A program made the translations under genes and the position numbers. This document shows, piece after piece, positions 1 through 8,374 of a DNA stretch of 64,000 nt. The notes beneath the pieces were generated by a model. The model worked only from the letters and a program-made list of their open reading frames with translations. It had not been told where the DNA came from and ran no database searches. The DNA is from Stutzerimonas kirkiae (GTDB lineage Bacteria; Pseudomonadota; Gammaproteobacteria; Pseudomonadales; Pseudomonadaceae). Where the stretch lies: contig NZ_QJUO01000001.1 in NCBI RefSeq assembly GCF_004327335.1, positions 248,001 through 312,000 on the forward strand, read 5' to 3'. Every line of letters begins with the position of its first letter. Within the stretch, counting starts at the first letter, position 1.

Positions 1-201
1 TGGGAATGGCTCAAGAGCGACGCCGCCAAGAACTTCGAATTCAAGGGCGAACCGGTGTTCGATGACGACAAGATCGCCATTGCCGTGCGCAAGAACAACG
101 ACGAACTGCGCCAGCGCCTGAACAAGGCCCTGGCCGAGATCATCGCCGACGGCACCTACAAGAAGATCAACGACAAGTACTTCCCGTTCGATATCTACTG
201 A
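1..201 (+). CDS. ABC transporter substrate-binding protein, C-terminal fragment (polar amino acid type)
   Basis: The frame is open from the first base and stops at 199-201, so only the last 66 residues are here. The fragment ends in the Asp-Gly-Thr-Tyr-x-x-Ile-x-x-Lys-Tyr-Phe pattern typical of periplasmic lysine/arginine/ornithine or histidine binding proteins (SBP family 3). Two HisQ/HisM-type permeases follow directly, so this is most likely their binding protein, delivering a basic or polar amino acid in the periplasm. The exact ligand cannot be told from the tail. Confidence 0.85.
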   Translation, partial: WEWLKSDAAKNFEFKGEPVFDDDKIAIAVRKNNDELRQRLNKALAEIIADGTYKKINDKYFPFDIY

Positions 202-252
202 CCTGTCTGAACCCGTACCCGGCCACGGCCGGGCACGGGTCTTCGAGCCTAC

Positions 253-948
253 ATGATTCCTGACTTGCACGGATTCGGTCCGGCGCTGCTCGCCGGTACC
301 TGGGTCACCATCCAACTGGCGCTCGCGTCCCTGGCCCTGGGCCTGCTGCTCGGCCTGTGCGGCGCGCTCGCCAAGACCTCGCCGTACAGCGCCCTGCGCT
401 GGATCGGCGGCACCTACTCGACCATCGTACGCGGCGTTCCGGAGCTGCTCTGGGTGCTGCTGATCTACCTCGGCACCATTGGCCTGGTACGCGGCATCGG
501 CGAAGTGTTCGGTATCGAAAACCTCGCCCTCAGCCCCTTCGTCGCCGGCACCATCGCCCTCGGGCTGTGCTTCGGCGCCTACGCCACCGAGGTATTCCGC
601 GGCGCGCTGCTGGCCATTCCCAAGGGCCACCGCGAAGCGGGCCTGGCTCTGGGCCTGGGCAGGCGGCATATCTTCCTGCGCTTGATCCTGCCGCAGATGT
701 GGCGCCTGGCGCTGCCCGGGCTGGGCAACCTGTTCATGATCCTGATGAAGGACACCGCGCTGGTATCGGTGATCGGCCTGGAAGAGATCATGCGCAACGC
801 GCAGATCGCCATCACCGCCAGCAAGGAGCCCTTCACCTTCTATATCGTCGCCGCGTTCATCTACCTGGGGCTGACCACCTTCGCCATGATCGGCATGTAT
901 TTCCTAGAAAAACGCGCTGGCCGCGGCTTCACCAGGAGCGCCGCATGA
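253..948 (+). CDS. Polar amino acid ABC transporter permease (HisQ/ArtQ-like)
   Basis: A 231-residue inner-membrane permease of the His/Glu/Gln/Arg/opine family. The first helix covers roughly residues 9-38. The cytoplasmic EAA loop that contacts the ATPase is recognisable around residues 120-150 (His-Arg-Glu-Ala-Gly followed by Leu-Gly-Leu and an Ile-Leu-Pro-Gln segment). It starts 51 bases after the binding protein and its stop overlaps the next permease by 4 bases (ATGA), so the two are translationally coupled. No ATPase gene follows; it is probably upstream of the window or elsewhere. Confidence 0.9.
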   Translation: MIPDLHGFGPALLAGTWVTIQLALASLALGLLLGLCGALAKTSPYSALRWIGGTYSTIVRGVPELLWVLLIYLGTIGLVRGIGEVFGIENLALSPFVAGTIALGLCFGAYATEVFRGALLAIPKGHREAGLALGLGRRHIFLRLILPQMWRLALPGLGNLFMILMKDTALVSVIGLEEIMRNAQIAITASKEPFTFYIVAAFIYLGLTTFAMIGMYFLEKRAGRGFTRSAA

Positions 949-1634
949 GTTGGGAAGTCTTCGTCCGCTGGCTGCCGAGTTTCCTCGATGGCGCCTGGCT
1001 GACCCTGCAACTGGTCGGTATCTCGGTGGTCACCGGGCTGATTCTCGCCCTGCCATTGGGCATCGCCCGCTCTTCGCGCCACCTCGCGGTGCGTGCACTG
1101 CCCTACGGCTACATCTTTTTCTTCCGTGGTACACCGCTGCTGGTGCAACTGTTCCTGGTCTACTACGGCCTGTCGCAGTTCGAGGCGGTGCGCCAGAGCA
1201 TGGCCTGGCCCTACCTGCGCGACCCTTACTGGTGCGCGATCATCACCATGACCCTGCACACCGCCGCCTATATCGCCGAAATCCTGCGCGGCGCCATCCA
1301 GAACGTACCGCCTGGCGAAATCGAGGCGGCCCGCGCCCTGGGCATGTCGCGCAGCCAGACCCTCTGGCACATCACCCTGCCCCGGGCGACGCGCATCGGC
1401 CTGCCGGCCTACAGCAACGAAGTGATCCTGATGCTCAAGGCCAGCGCCCTGGCCAGCACCGTCACCCTGCTGGAGCTGACCGGCACGGCGCGCAAGATTG
1501 CCGCGCGCAACTACCTGCACGAGGAAATGTTCCTCACCGCCGGCATCCTCTACCTGCTGATCGCCTTCGTGCTGATGCAGGGCTTCAAGCTGCTCGAACG
1601 CTGGCTGCGGGTCGACGCCTGCCAAGGGCGCTGA
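945..1634 (+). CDS. Polar amino acid ABC transporter permease (HisM/ArtM-like)
   Basis: A 229-residue second permease, starting at the ATG inside the ATGA overlap with the upstream gene. It shows the same architecture: amphipathic N-terminus, several hydrophobic helices, and an EAA-type loop (Gly-Glu-Ile-Glu-Ala-Ala-Arg-Ala-Leu-Gly-Met) near residues 122-133. With the preceding permease it would form the heterodimeric channel usual for histidine/lysine/arginine uptake systems. A longer open frame runs back to about 357 but overlaps the first permease and is not used. Confidence 0.9.
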   Translation: MSWEVFVRWLPSFLDGAWLTLQLVGISVVTGLILALPLGIARSSRHLAVRALPYGYIFFFRGTPLLVQLFLVYYGLSQFEAVRQSMAWPYLRDPYWCAIITMTLHTAAYIAEILRGAIQNVPPGEIEAARALGMSRSQTLWHITLPRATRIGLPAYSNEVILMLKASALASTVTLLELTGTARKIAARNYLHEEMFLTAGILYLLIAFVLMQGFKLLERWLRVDACQGR

Positions 1635-1637
1635 GGC

Positions 1638-2516
1638 ATGCCCGTGAGCATCCAGCCAGTGATGAAGGGCCGGCTCGCCTGCTGGCAAGTGCGCCGTGGC
1701 GACAGCCTGTTGCTGGTCGCCGAACAGGGCGCCCAGGTACTCGAATACCGCCAGGGCGATGCCGCACCGGTCATCTGGCTCAGCGAGCAGGCCGCCTTCG
1801 ACAGCGGGCAACCGGTGCGCGGCGGTATCCCGGTGTGCTGGCCCTGGTTCGGCGACCTGGCGCGCAACCCCGAGGCCGTGCAGGCCCTGCATCCCCTGCC
1901 GGCACCGGCCCATGGCCTGGTACGCGGCCTGCCCTGGACACTGGAACGACAGGCCGAGGAACAGGGCACGGCCGTGCTCGACTTCAACTGCCCGCCGCTG
2001 GCGCAGTGCCCTGGACTGCAACTGCGCCTGCAGATCCGCCTGGACGACGCCCTGCACCTGCGCCTGACCAGCCACAACCTCGGCGATGCGACGGTCACCT
2101 TGAGCCAGGCGCTGCACAGCTACCTCGCCGTCGGCGACATCCACCGGGTTTCCGTGCAAGGCCTCGACGACACACCCTATATCGAGACCCTGGAAGACTG
2201 GCAGCCACGCCGGCAGTCGGGCGAGCTGCGCTTCGACGGCGAGACCGACCGCATCTACCTCGACCTGCCGCAGCGCCTGGCGCTGATCGACCCGGCCTGG
2301 CAGCGGCGCATCGAGCTGCACGCCAGCGGCTCGCGCTCGGCGGTACTCTGGAACCCCTGGATCGACAAGTCCCGCCGCCTGTCGCAATTCGCCGAGGACG
2401 CCTGGCAGCGCATGCTCTGTATCGAAACGGCGAACGTGCTGGACGATGTGGTGCGCCTGGCGCCAGGGGCCACCCATACGCTGGGCCTGAGCATCGCCCT
2501 CAAGCCATCGCCGTAA
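1638..2516 (+). CDS. D-hexose-6-phosphate mutarotase (YeaD-like aldose 1-epimerase family)
   Basis: A 292-residue cytoplasmic protein of the galactose mutarotase-like fold, subfamily of glucose-6-phosphate 1-epimerases. Family hallmarks visible are the Gly-Gly-Ile-Pro-Val-Cys-Trp-Pro-Trp-Phe-Gly segment near residues 56-66, the His-Gly-Leu-Val-Arg motif near 91-95 carrying the likely catalytic His, and the Leu-His-Ser-Tyr and Trp-Asn-Pro-Trp motifs later. It would interconvert the alpha and beta anomers of hexose 6-phosphates. It starts 3 bases after the permease stop, so it is probably co-transcribed with it, although no functional link to amino-acid uptake is evident. Confidence 0.85.
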   Translation: MPVSIQPVMKGRLACWQVRRGDSLLLVAEQGAQVLEYRQGDAAPVIWLSEQAAFDSGQPVRGGIPVCWPWFGDLARNPEAVQALHPLPAPAHGLVRGLPWTLERQAEEQGTAVLDFNCPPLAQCPGLQLRLQIRLDDALHLRLTSHNLGDATVTLSQALHSYLAVGDIHRVSVQGLDDTPYIETLEDWQPRRQSGELRFDGETDRIYLDLPQRLALIDPAWQRRIELHASGSRSAVLWNPWIDKSRRLSQFAEDAWQRMLCIETANVLDDVVRLAPGATHTLGLSIALKPSP

Positions 2517-2565
2517 GGTGCGCCATGCGCACCTGAGCGGAAAAACCGCTGTCCACGGCGCACCC
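2517..2565. repeat. Dispersed palindrome of the GGTGCGC-CAT-GCGCACC type
   Basis: A perfect 7-bp inverted repeat with a CAT loop (2517-2533) is followed by a partial third arm (GGCGCACCC, 2557-2565). Related copies occur at 18451-18510, 20125-20176 and 32405-32472, and a partial one near 8205-8250, all intergenic. This copy begins at the last base of the mutarotase gene, between it and the convergent LysR gene, and may act as a bidirectional terminator or REP-like element. Confidence 0.6.
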
Positions 2566-2601
2566 TCGGCGGCCTTGGTTCGTGAGGCTTCGAACAGGTT
2601 C

Positions 2602-3522
2602 TCAGCCAGTGTCCTGCCCGACCTTGTCCACCCCTTCCAGCCAGTCGATGAAACGCTGCGCCAGCCGTGATCGGCGTTTGCGCTCCGGGCGCACGATGTA
2701 GTAGCCGAACGAGGTGACATGGTTGTGCTCGCCCAGCCGCACCAGCAGCCCCTGCTCCAGCAGGCCATCGACCAGGTAGCGCCAGCCGATGGCCACGCCC
2801 TGGCCGGCGATGGAGGCCTGGATCAGCAACGGGTAGTTGTCGAAACTCGATAGCCCGCTGGCCGGCGCCTCGCGGATACCCAGCGCCCGGAACAACTGCG
2901 GCCAGTCGCACCACTGGTGGCCGCTGGCGGCCTTCAGGCGCAGCAACGGCAGGCGGGCCAGCGCCTGCGACGTGCTCTCGCCCTGCAGCGACTGGCGCAG
3001 CGCCGGGCTGCACACCGGGAACACCTCCTCGTTGAACAGCAGCCGGCTCTCGCCGTTCTTCACCTGGCCATCGCCGAAGGCGACCGCCACGTCGATATCC
3101 GTCTCGATGCCCTTCATGCCCCGGTAGCCGGTCACCAGGTTGACGTTGATCCCCGGATTGGCCGCATGGAACAGATGCAGCGTGGGAATCAGCCGGTAGG
3201 TGGCGAAGGCGAAGTCGGTGGCCACGTTCAGGGTTTCATGGGCGGCGTTGGCGCTGAGCAGCTCCAGCCCCTCGTCGAGCAGGGCCAGGGCCGACTGCAC
3301 ATGGCCCAGCAGCAGGCGGCCATCCTCGGTCAGCGTCAGGCCACGGTGGATACGATCGAACAGGCGTACCCCGAGCTGTTTTTCCAGGCGCTGGACCTGC
3401 TGGCTGATGGCCGGCTGGCTGATCCCCAGCTCGCTGGCCGCCAGGGTGAAACTGCCATGCCGGGCCGCCACCTCGAACAGGCGCAGCAACTCCAGTGAGG
3501 GGCGCCGGGGCTTTTCATGCAT
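2602..3522 (-). CDS. LysR-type regulator of choline sulfate use (GcvA-like)
   Basis: A 306-residue LysR-type regulator. The N-terminal winged helix-turn-helix lies around residues 9-68 (Phe-Thr-Leu-Ala-Ala-Ser-Glu-Leu-Gly-Ile-Ser-Gln-Pro-Ala-Ile-Ser) and the effector-binding domain follows from about residue 95. The effector part (Tyr-Arg-Gly-Met-Lys-Gly-Ile-Glu-Thr-Asp-Ile-Asp-Val) resembles the family found next to betC in pseudomonads and rhizobia, annotated as choline-sulfate-utilisation transcription factor. It is divergent from betC with about 100 bases between the starts, the classical arrangement for a LysR regulator and its target. It presumably responds to choline sulfate or choline; that is inference from context. 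Confidence 0.85.
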   Translation of the reverse strand: MHEKPRRPSLELLRLFEVAARHGSFTLAASELGISQPAISQQVQRLEKQLGVRLFDRIHRGLTLTEDGRLLLGHVQSALALLDEGLELLSANAAHETLNVATDFAFATYRLIPTLHLFHAANPGINVNLVTGYRGMKGIETDIDVAVAFGDGQVKNGESRLLFNEEVFPVCSPALRQSLQGESTSQALARLPLLRLKAASGHQWCDWPQLFRALGIREAPASGLSSFDNYPLLIQASIAGQGVAIGWRYLVDGLLEQGLLVRLGEHNHVTSFGYYIVRPERKRRSRLAQRFIDWLEGVDKVGQDTG

Positions 3523-3557
3523 AAGCTGGACTTATCCTAAATATATTCATTCATAAG
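3521..3557. promoter_or_regulatory. Putative LysR operator in the betC divergent promoter
   Basis: ATAAG-CTGGA-CTTAT (3521-3535) is a 5-bp inverted repeat around 5 bases with the T-N11-A form of LysR boxes. CTTAT (3531-3535) also pairs with ATAAG (3553-3557). The region is much more AT-rich than its surroundings. The first repeat overlaps the LysR start codon, which would fit autoregulation. Confidence 0.45.
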
Positions 3558-3624
3558 GTTCACGCGGAAGAGTCATAACTTTAAGCTCTAACCCGATTCA
3601 ATGCATAGCCGTGGACCTTCTGAC

Positions 3625-5136
3625 ATGCAGCGCCCGAACATCCTCTTCATCATGGCCGACCAGATGGCGGCCCCCATGCTGCCGCTCTACGACGCCCACT
3701 CCCCGGTGAAGATGCCGCACCTGATGGCACTCGCACAGCGCTCCGTGGTGTTCGATTCCGCCTATTGCAACAGCCCATTGTGCGCGCCCTCGCGCTTCAC
3801 CCTGATGAGCGGGCAATTGCCCAGCCGCATCGGCGGCTACGACAACGCCGCCGAACTGGCCGCCGACACGCCGACCTACGCCCACTACCTGCGCCGGCTC
3901 GGCTACCGCACCGCGCTATCGGGCAAGATGCATTTCTGCGGCCCGGACCAGTTGCACGGCTACGAAGAACGCCTGACCAGCGACATCTACCCGGCGGACT
4001 TCGGCTGGACGGTCGACTGGGATGAACCCGAGGTGCGCCCGAGCTGGTACCACAATATGTCGTCGGTGCTGCAGGCAGGCCCCTGCGTGCGCACCAACCA
4101 GCTCGACTTCGATGAAGAAGTGATGTTCAAGGCGCGCCAGTACCTGTTCGACCATGTGCGCGGCAATGACCCGCGCCCCTTCTGCCTGACTGTCTCGCTG
4201 ACCCATCCCCACGACCCCTACAGCATTTCCCGGGAATACTGGGACCGCTACCGCGACGAGGACATCCCGCTGCCGCGCCAGGTCATCCCCCAGGCCGAGC
4301 AGGACCCGCACTCACAGCGTCTGCTCAAGGTCATCGACCTGTGGCAGCGGGAACTGCCCGAGGAACGCATCCGCGCCGCTCGCCGCGCCTATTTCGGCGC
4401 CTGCAGCTATGTCGACGACAATATCGGCCTGCTGCTGAAGGCCCTGGAGGACTGCGACCTCGCCGAGGACACCCTGGTGGTGTTCTCCGGCGACCACGGC
4501 GACATGCTCGGCGAGCGAGGCCTCTGGTACAAGATGAACTGGTTCGAGATGGCCGCGCGGGTGCCGATGCTGATCAGCGCGCCACGGCGTTTCGCCGCGC
4601 GCCGGGTCGGCGCCAGCGTATCCACCGCCGATCTGCTGCCGACCCTGGTGGAACTGGCCGGCGGCGAAACCCATCCGCAACTGCCCCTCGATGGCCGCTC
4701 CCTGCTACCGCACCTGCGCGGTGAAAGCGGCCATGACGAAGTATTCGGCGAATATATGGGCGAAGGCACGCAAAGCCCGCTGATGATGATCCGTCGCGGT
4801 CGCTACAAGTTCATCTACAGCCGTCAGGACCCGCTGATGCTGTTCGACCTGGAGAATGACCCGGAGGAAAGTGAAAACCTCGCATCGAATTCGGATTGCC
4901 AGGCAATCGTTCAAGACTTTATCGACGAAGCGCAACAACGCTGGAATATATCCGGCATAACTTCCGAAGTACTTGCCAGCCAGCGGCGCAGGCGTCTGGT
5001 GAACGCGGCATTGAACCAGGGCAAGTTGCATTCATGGGACCACCAGGCACATAGCGATGCGTCACAGCAATATATGCGCAACCATATGCACCTGGATGAC
5101 CTGGAGCGACGCGCCCGTTATCCGCTGCCGGAATGA
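3625..5136 (+). CDS. betC: Choline-sulfatase BetC
   Basis: A 503-residue cytosolic type I sulfatase that hydrolyses choline-O-sulfate to choline and sulfate. The sulfatase signature Cys-Ala-Pro-Ser-Arg has its Cys at residue 53; in this family that residue is converted to formylglycine. Metal-binding features are the early Met-Ala-Asp-Gln segment (residues 10-13) and the later Ser-Gly-Asp-His-Gly-Asp motif. The C-terminal extension rich in His, Met and Tyr is typical of BetC. There is no signal peptide. An in-frame ATG lies 24 bases upstream (3601), but the 3625 start places the first strand as usual in the family and gives the usual length. Divergent from its likely LysR regulator. Confidence 0.92.
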   Translation: MQRPNILFIMADQMAAPMLPLYDAHSPVKMPHLMALAQRSVVFDSAYCNSPLCAPSRFTLMSGQLPSRIGGYDNAAELAADTPTYAHYLRRLGYRTALSGKMHFCGPDQLHGYEERLTSDIYPADFGWTVDWDEPEVRPSWYHNMSSVLQAGPCVRTNQLDFDEEVMFKARQYLFDHVRGNDPRPFCLTVSLTHPHDPYSISREYWDRYRDEDIPLPRQVIPQAEQDPHSQRLLKVIDLWQRELPEERIRAARRAYFGACSYVDDNIGLLLKALEDCDLAEDTLVVFSGDHGDMLGERGLWYKMNWFEMAARVPMLISAPRRFAARRVGASVSTADLLPTLVELAGGETHPQLPLDGRSLLPHLRGESGHDEVFGEYMGEGTQSPLMMIRRGRYKFIYSRQDPLMLFDLENDPEESENLASNSDCQAIVQDFIDEAQQRWNISGITSEVLASQRRRRLVNAALNQGKLHSWDHQAHSDASQQYMRNHMHLDDLERRARYPLPE

Positions 5137-5552
5137 TCGACCGCCTGGGCGCAATAGCGATAGCCATCATCCCGGGGCCGCCGGAGGGCATCGCCTGGCG
5201 GCTCGCCCCATCCTGCGGTCAATCCATCGACGGACTTGCAGGCAATAACGAGACACTTCCACGACAATAAACGGAAAAGGGGAAATTCGAAAAACCTCAC
5301 ACTGAATTTTCAATCCCGAACCCCATTTACAACCGGATAACGGCACGTCGTTAATTCTGGTCTTCATGCTGCCCGAAATAAAAACAATTAATATCCAGCG
5401 AATAAGCTAATTCATAAATAATATTTTTATAACGCAATGCCTGTTTCTATCATCCCCTCACCGGACTGCCGGCGCATTACAACCCAGCCGTTCCAATAAT
5501 CCCGCCCATGCCGTTCCAGTCGACGGCATTGCAGCCATCGAGGAATACTTGC
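5137..5552. other. Intergenic region betC-tauA, 416 bases
   Basis: No gene seen. Near the start, GCCGCC (5177-5182) pairs with GGCGGC (5197-5202) around an AGGG/CCT inner pair, a possible weak terminator for betC without a clear T-run. From about 5375 to 5455 the DNA is strongly AT-rich compared with its neighbours (runs such as AATAATATTTTTATAA), probably the promoter region of the taurine operon. I did not find a GG-N10-GC sigma-54 pattern here. Confidence 0.5.
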
Positions 5553-6548
5553 ATGAAACCAGCTTCACGGATCTTCCGCCGCCTGGGCCTCGCCCTGGCC
5601 CTGACCGCCACGGCCCTGCAGGTCCAGGCCGCCGATATCGTCATCGGCTACCAGACCGGCATCGACCCGGCCAAGGTGCCACAGGCCGAAGGCGCCTATG
5701 AGAAAGCCATCGGCGAGAAACTCGACTGGCGTCGCTTCAACAGCGGTCCGGAGGTGGTCACCGCGCTGGCTTCCGGTCACCTGCAGATCGGCAACCTGGG
5801 CTCCAGCCCGCTGGCCGCCGCCACCTCGCGCGGGCTGCCGCTGGTGACCTTCCTGGTCGCCGCGCGCATCGACTCCGCCGAAGCGCTGGTGGTGCGCAAC
5901 GGCAGCGGCATCAATGACCCGCAGGACCTGCTCGGCAAGACCATCGCCACGCCGTTCGTCTCCACCTCCCACTACAGCCTGCTCGGAGCCATCAAGCACT
6001 GGGGCCTGGACGCCTCCAAGGTGAAGATCGTCAACCTGCAGCCGGCCGAGATTTCCGCCGCCTGGAAACGCGGCGACATCGACGGCGCCTTCGTCTGGTC
6101 GCCGGCCCTGGGCGAGATCAAGAAGGACGGCAAGGTGCTCACCGATGCCGCCGAAGTGGGGCGCTGGGGCGCGCCGACCTTCGAGGTGTGGGTGGCGCGC
6201 AAGGACTTCGCCGAGAAACACCCCGAGGTGCTGGCACGCTTCGCCGAGGTCACGCTGAAGTCCTTCGCCGACTACAACGCAAACCCCGCCGCCTGGGACG
6301 CCGCCTCGCCGCAGGTCGCCAGCATCGCCCGGCTGACCGGCGCCGAGCCGGCGGACGTGCCCGAACTGCTGGCCGGCTCGGCTTTCCCCAACCGTGACGA
6401 GCAGTTGTCCGAAGCCTGGCTCGGCGGCGGCACCGCCAAGGCCATCGCCGCCACCGCAGAATTCCTCAAGGAACAGGGCCGGGTCGATCGCGTACGCCCC
6501 AGCTATGCCGAATTCGTCAGCAGCGACGCCGTGCGCGCGGCGCAATGA
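5553..6548 (+). CDS. tauA: Taurine ABC transporter substrate-binding protein TauA
   Basis: A 331-residue periplasmic binding protein with a Sec signal peptide (basic Met-Lys-Pro-Ala-Ser-Arg, hydrophobic Leu-Gly-Leu-Ala-Leu-Ala-Leu, cleavage around Val-Gln-Ala-Ala). It closely follows remembered E. coli TauA: Tyr-Gln-Thr near the start, Ser-Gly-x-x-Val-x-Ala-Leu-Ala-Ser-Gly, [11 protein letters not shown], Ser-Thr-x-His-Tyr-Ser-Leu-Leu, and Trp-Lys-Arg-Gly-Asp-Ile-Asp-Gly-Ala. The ATG at 5553 has a GAGGA ribosome site 8-12 bases upstream, better than an in-frame ATG at 5508. First gene of tauABC. Expected to bind taurine or a related sulfonate under sulfate starvation. Confidence 0.9.
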   Translation: MKPASRIFRRLGLALALTATALQVQAADIVIGYQTGIDPAKVPQAEGAYEKAIGEKLDWRRFNSGPEVVTALASGHLQIGNLGSSPLAAATSRGLPLVTFLVAARIDSAEALVVRNGSGINDPQDLLGKTIATPFVSTSHYSLLGAIKHWGLDASKVKIVNLQPAEISAAWKRGDIDGAFVWSPALGEIKKDGKVLTDAAEVGRWGAPTFEVWVARKDFAEKHPEVLARFAEVTLKSFADYNANPAAWDAASPQVASIARLTGAEPADVPELLAGSAFPNRDEQLSEAWLGGGTAKAIAATAEFLKEQGRVDRVRPSYAEFVSSDAVRAAQ

Positions 6549-6564
6549 CCAGGAGGCTCCGTCC

Positions 6565-7350
6565 ATGGCTCGATTGAAGCTGCGCCAGGTCAGCGCCTCC
6601 TACCAGGAGCAGGGCCTGCCGGTACTGGAAAACGTTTCGCTGGAACTGGTCCCCGGGCAGTTGCTGGTCGCCCTCGGGCCATCCGGTAGCGGCAAGACCA
6701 CGCTGCTCAACCTGATCGCCGGCTTCGTCGAGCCCACTGCCGGCGAGATCACCCTGGACGGCGAGCCGATCCGCGGCCCCGGCGCCGACCGTGGCGTGGT
6801 GTTCCAGGGCGATGCCCTGCTGCCCTGGCAGGACGTGCTGGGCAATGTCGCCTTCGGCCTGGAGCTGGCCGGGGTGGCGCGTAGCGAGCGCGAGCAGCGG
6901 GCCGCCGAACTGCTGGCGCTGGTCGGCCTGGCCGGTTTCGAGCGGCGCCAGGTCTGGCAGCTCTCGGGCGGGCAGCGCCAGCGCGTCGGCATTGCCCGGG
7001 CGCTGGCCGCCGACCCACGCGTACTGCTGCTCGACGAAGCCTTCGGCGCCCTCGACGCCTTCACCCGCGAACAGATGCAGGAGTTGCTGCTGAACGTCTG
7101 GCAGCGCACCGGCAAACCGATCCTGCTGATCACCCACGACATCGAGGAAGCGGTGTTCCTCGCCACCGACCTGTTGCTGCTGGCAGCCAATCCCGGACGT
7201 ATCGTCGACCGCCTGGAGCTGGATTTCAGCCGCCGCTATGCCGCCGGCGAAACCGCCCGCCAGGTGAAATCGGCACCCGATTTCATCGCCCGCCGCGAGC
7301 GGATACTCGAACGGGTCTTCGCCCGCCACCAGCAGGAGAGCGCCGCATGA
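6565..7350 (+). CDS. tauB: Taurine ABC transporter ATP-binding protein TauB
   Basis: A 261-residue ABC ATPase. Visible motifs are Walker A (Gly-Pro-Ser-Gly-Ser-Gly-Lys-Thr-Thr, about residues 38-46), the Q-loop region ([11 protein letters not shown]), the signature Leu-Ser-Gly-Gly-Gln, Walker B ([12 protein letters not shown]) and the switch His in Ile-Thr-His-Asp. The Glu-Ala-Phe after Walker B is characteristic of nitrate/sulfonate/taurine ATPases. It has a strong AGGAGG site just before the ATG and sits 16 bases behind tauA. It powers import through TauC. Confidence 0.9.
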   Translation: MARLKLRQVSASYQEQGLPVLENVSLELVPGQLLVALGPSGSGKTTLLNLIAGFVEPTAGEITLDGEPIRGPGADRGVVFQGDALLPWQDVLGNVAFGLELAGVARSEREQRAAELLALVGLAGFERRQVWQLSGGQRQRVGIARALAADPRVLLLDEAFGALDAFTREQMQELLLNVWQRTGKPILLITHDIEEAVFLATDLLLLAANPGRIVDRLELDFSRRYAAGETARQVKSAPDFIARRERILERVFARHQQESAA

Positions 7351-8183
7351 GCCAGTCGCTGCAGAACATCGCCAACCCCGCCGAAGCGCCGCCGCCACGC
7401 CGTGGCAAATGGCGCCTGGGCACCCGCCAGATCGGCGCCCTGACGCTGCTCGGCCTGCTGCTGGCCTGGTGGCTGGTGACCTGGCTGGAAGTGGTGCCGG
7501 AGCTGTTCCTGCCCTCGCCGCAAGCGGTGCTGGACAAGTTCTGGCAGCTCGCCACCCGCGGCTACCTGGACGCCACCCTCTGGCAGCACCTGGGCACCAG
7601 CCTGGCACGCATCGGCGTGGCACTGCTCCTGGCGCTGCTGGTGGCGATCCCGGTCGGCATCGCCATCGGCCGCAACCGCATCGCCCAGGGCATCCTCGAC
7701 CCGCTGATCGAGTTCTACCGGCCGATCCCGCCGCTGGCCTACCTGCCGCTGATCGTCATCTGGTTCGGTATCGGCGAACTGTCCAAGGTGCTGCTGATCT
7801 ACCTGGCGATCTTCGCTCCGATCGCCATCTCCACCGCCAACGGCGTACGCAGCGTCGATCCGGTGAAGCTGCGCGTGGCGCGCTCGCTGGGCGCCAGCGG
7901 CTGGCAACTGATCCGCCACGTGGTACTGCCCAGCGCCCTGCCGGACATTCTCACCGGGGTGCGCATCGGGCTCGGTGTCGGCTGGTCCACGCTGGTCGCC
8001 TCGGAGCTGGTGGCGGCCACCCGCGGGCTGGGCTTCATGGTGCAGTCGGCGGCGCAATACCTGGCCACCGACGTGGTGCTGCTGGGCATCCTGATCATCG
8101 CGCTGATCGCCGCCAGCATGGAAATCGGCCTGCGTGCGCTACAGAAGAAGCTGGTGCCCTGGCACGGGGAACAACAGCTCTGA
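7347..8183 (+). CDS. tauC: Taurine ABC transporter permease TauC
   Basis: A 278-residue inner-membrane permease of the nitrate/sulfonate/taurine group with about six helices starting near residue 32. The EAA loop for ATPase contact (Ala-Arg-Ser-Leu-Gly-Ala-Ser-Gly-Trp) lies near residues 172-182. Its ATG overlaps the tauB stop (ATGA), so it is translationally coupled. In many bacteria tauD (taurine dioxygenase) comes next; here it is absent and an OprD-type porin follows after 191 bases. Confidence 0.9.
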   Translation: MSQSLQNIANPAEAPPPRRGKWRLGTRQIGALTLLGLLLAWWLVTWLEVVPELFLPSPQAVLDKFWQLATRGYLDATLWQHLGTSLARIGVALLLALLVAIPVGIAIGRNRIAQGILDPLIEFYRPIPPLAYLPLIVIWFGIGELSKVLLIYLAIFAPIAISTANGVRSVDPVKLRVARSLGASGWQLIRHVVLPSALPDILTGVRIGLGVGWSTLVASELVAATRGLGFMVQSAAQYLATDVVLLGILIIALIAASMEIGLRALQKKLVPWHGEQQL

Positions 8184-8374
8184 GACAAACCGCAGGGTTC
8201 GCCATAGGCCCCGCTGTCGCGCCGTCCAGGTACGCACGGCGCACCCTATATGAACCCTACGCGGCTGATCGCTCCGCGCCCCATGACGAAGCGGCCAACC
8301 GCCTCGGGGAGCGCCACTCACTCTTCATATGACCATTGGAAATTCCGGGCATGGCCCGGAATGGGGGAACACTC
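8184..8374. other. tauC-porin intergenic: degenerate REP and a leader hairpin
   Basis: 8205-8250 contains partial arms of the GGCGCACC repeat family. Just before the porin start a perfect 9-bp hairpin, ATTCCGGGC-ATG-GCCCGGAAT (8342-8362), has its 3' arm running into the GGGGGAA ribosome site (8362-8369). It could hinder or set translation initiation of the porin mRNA. It has no T-run and is unlikely to be a terminator. Confidence 0.5.
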
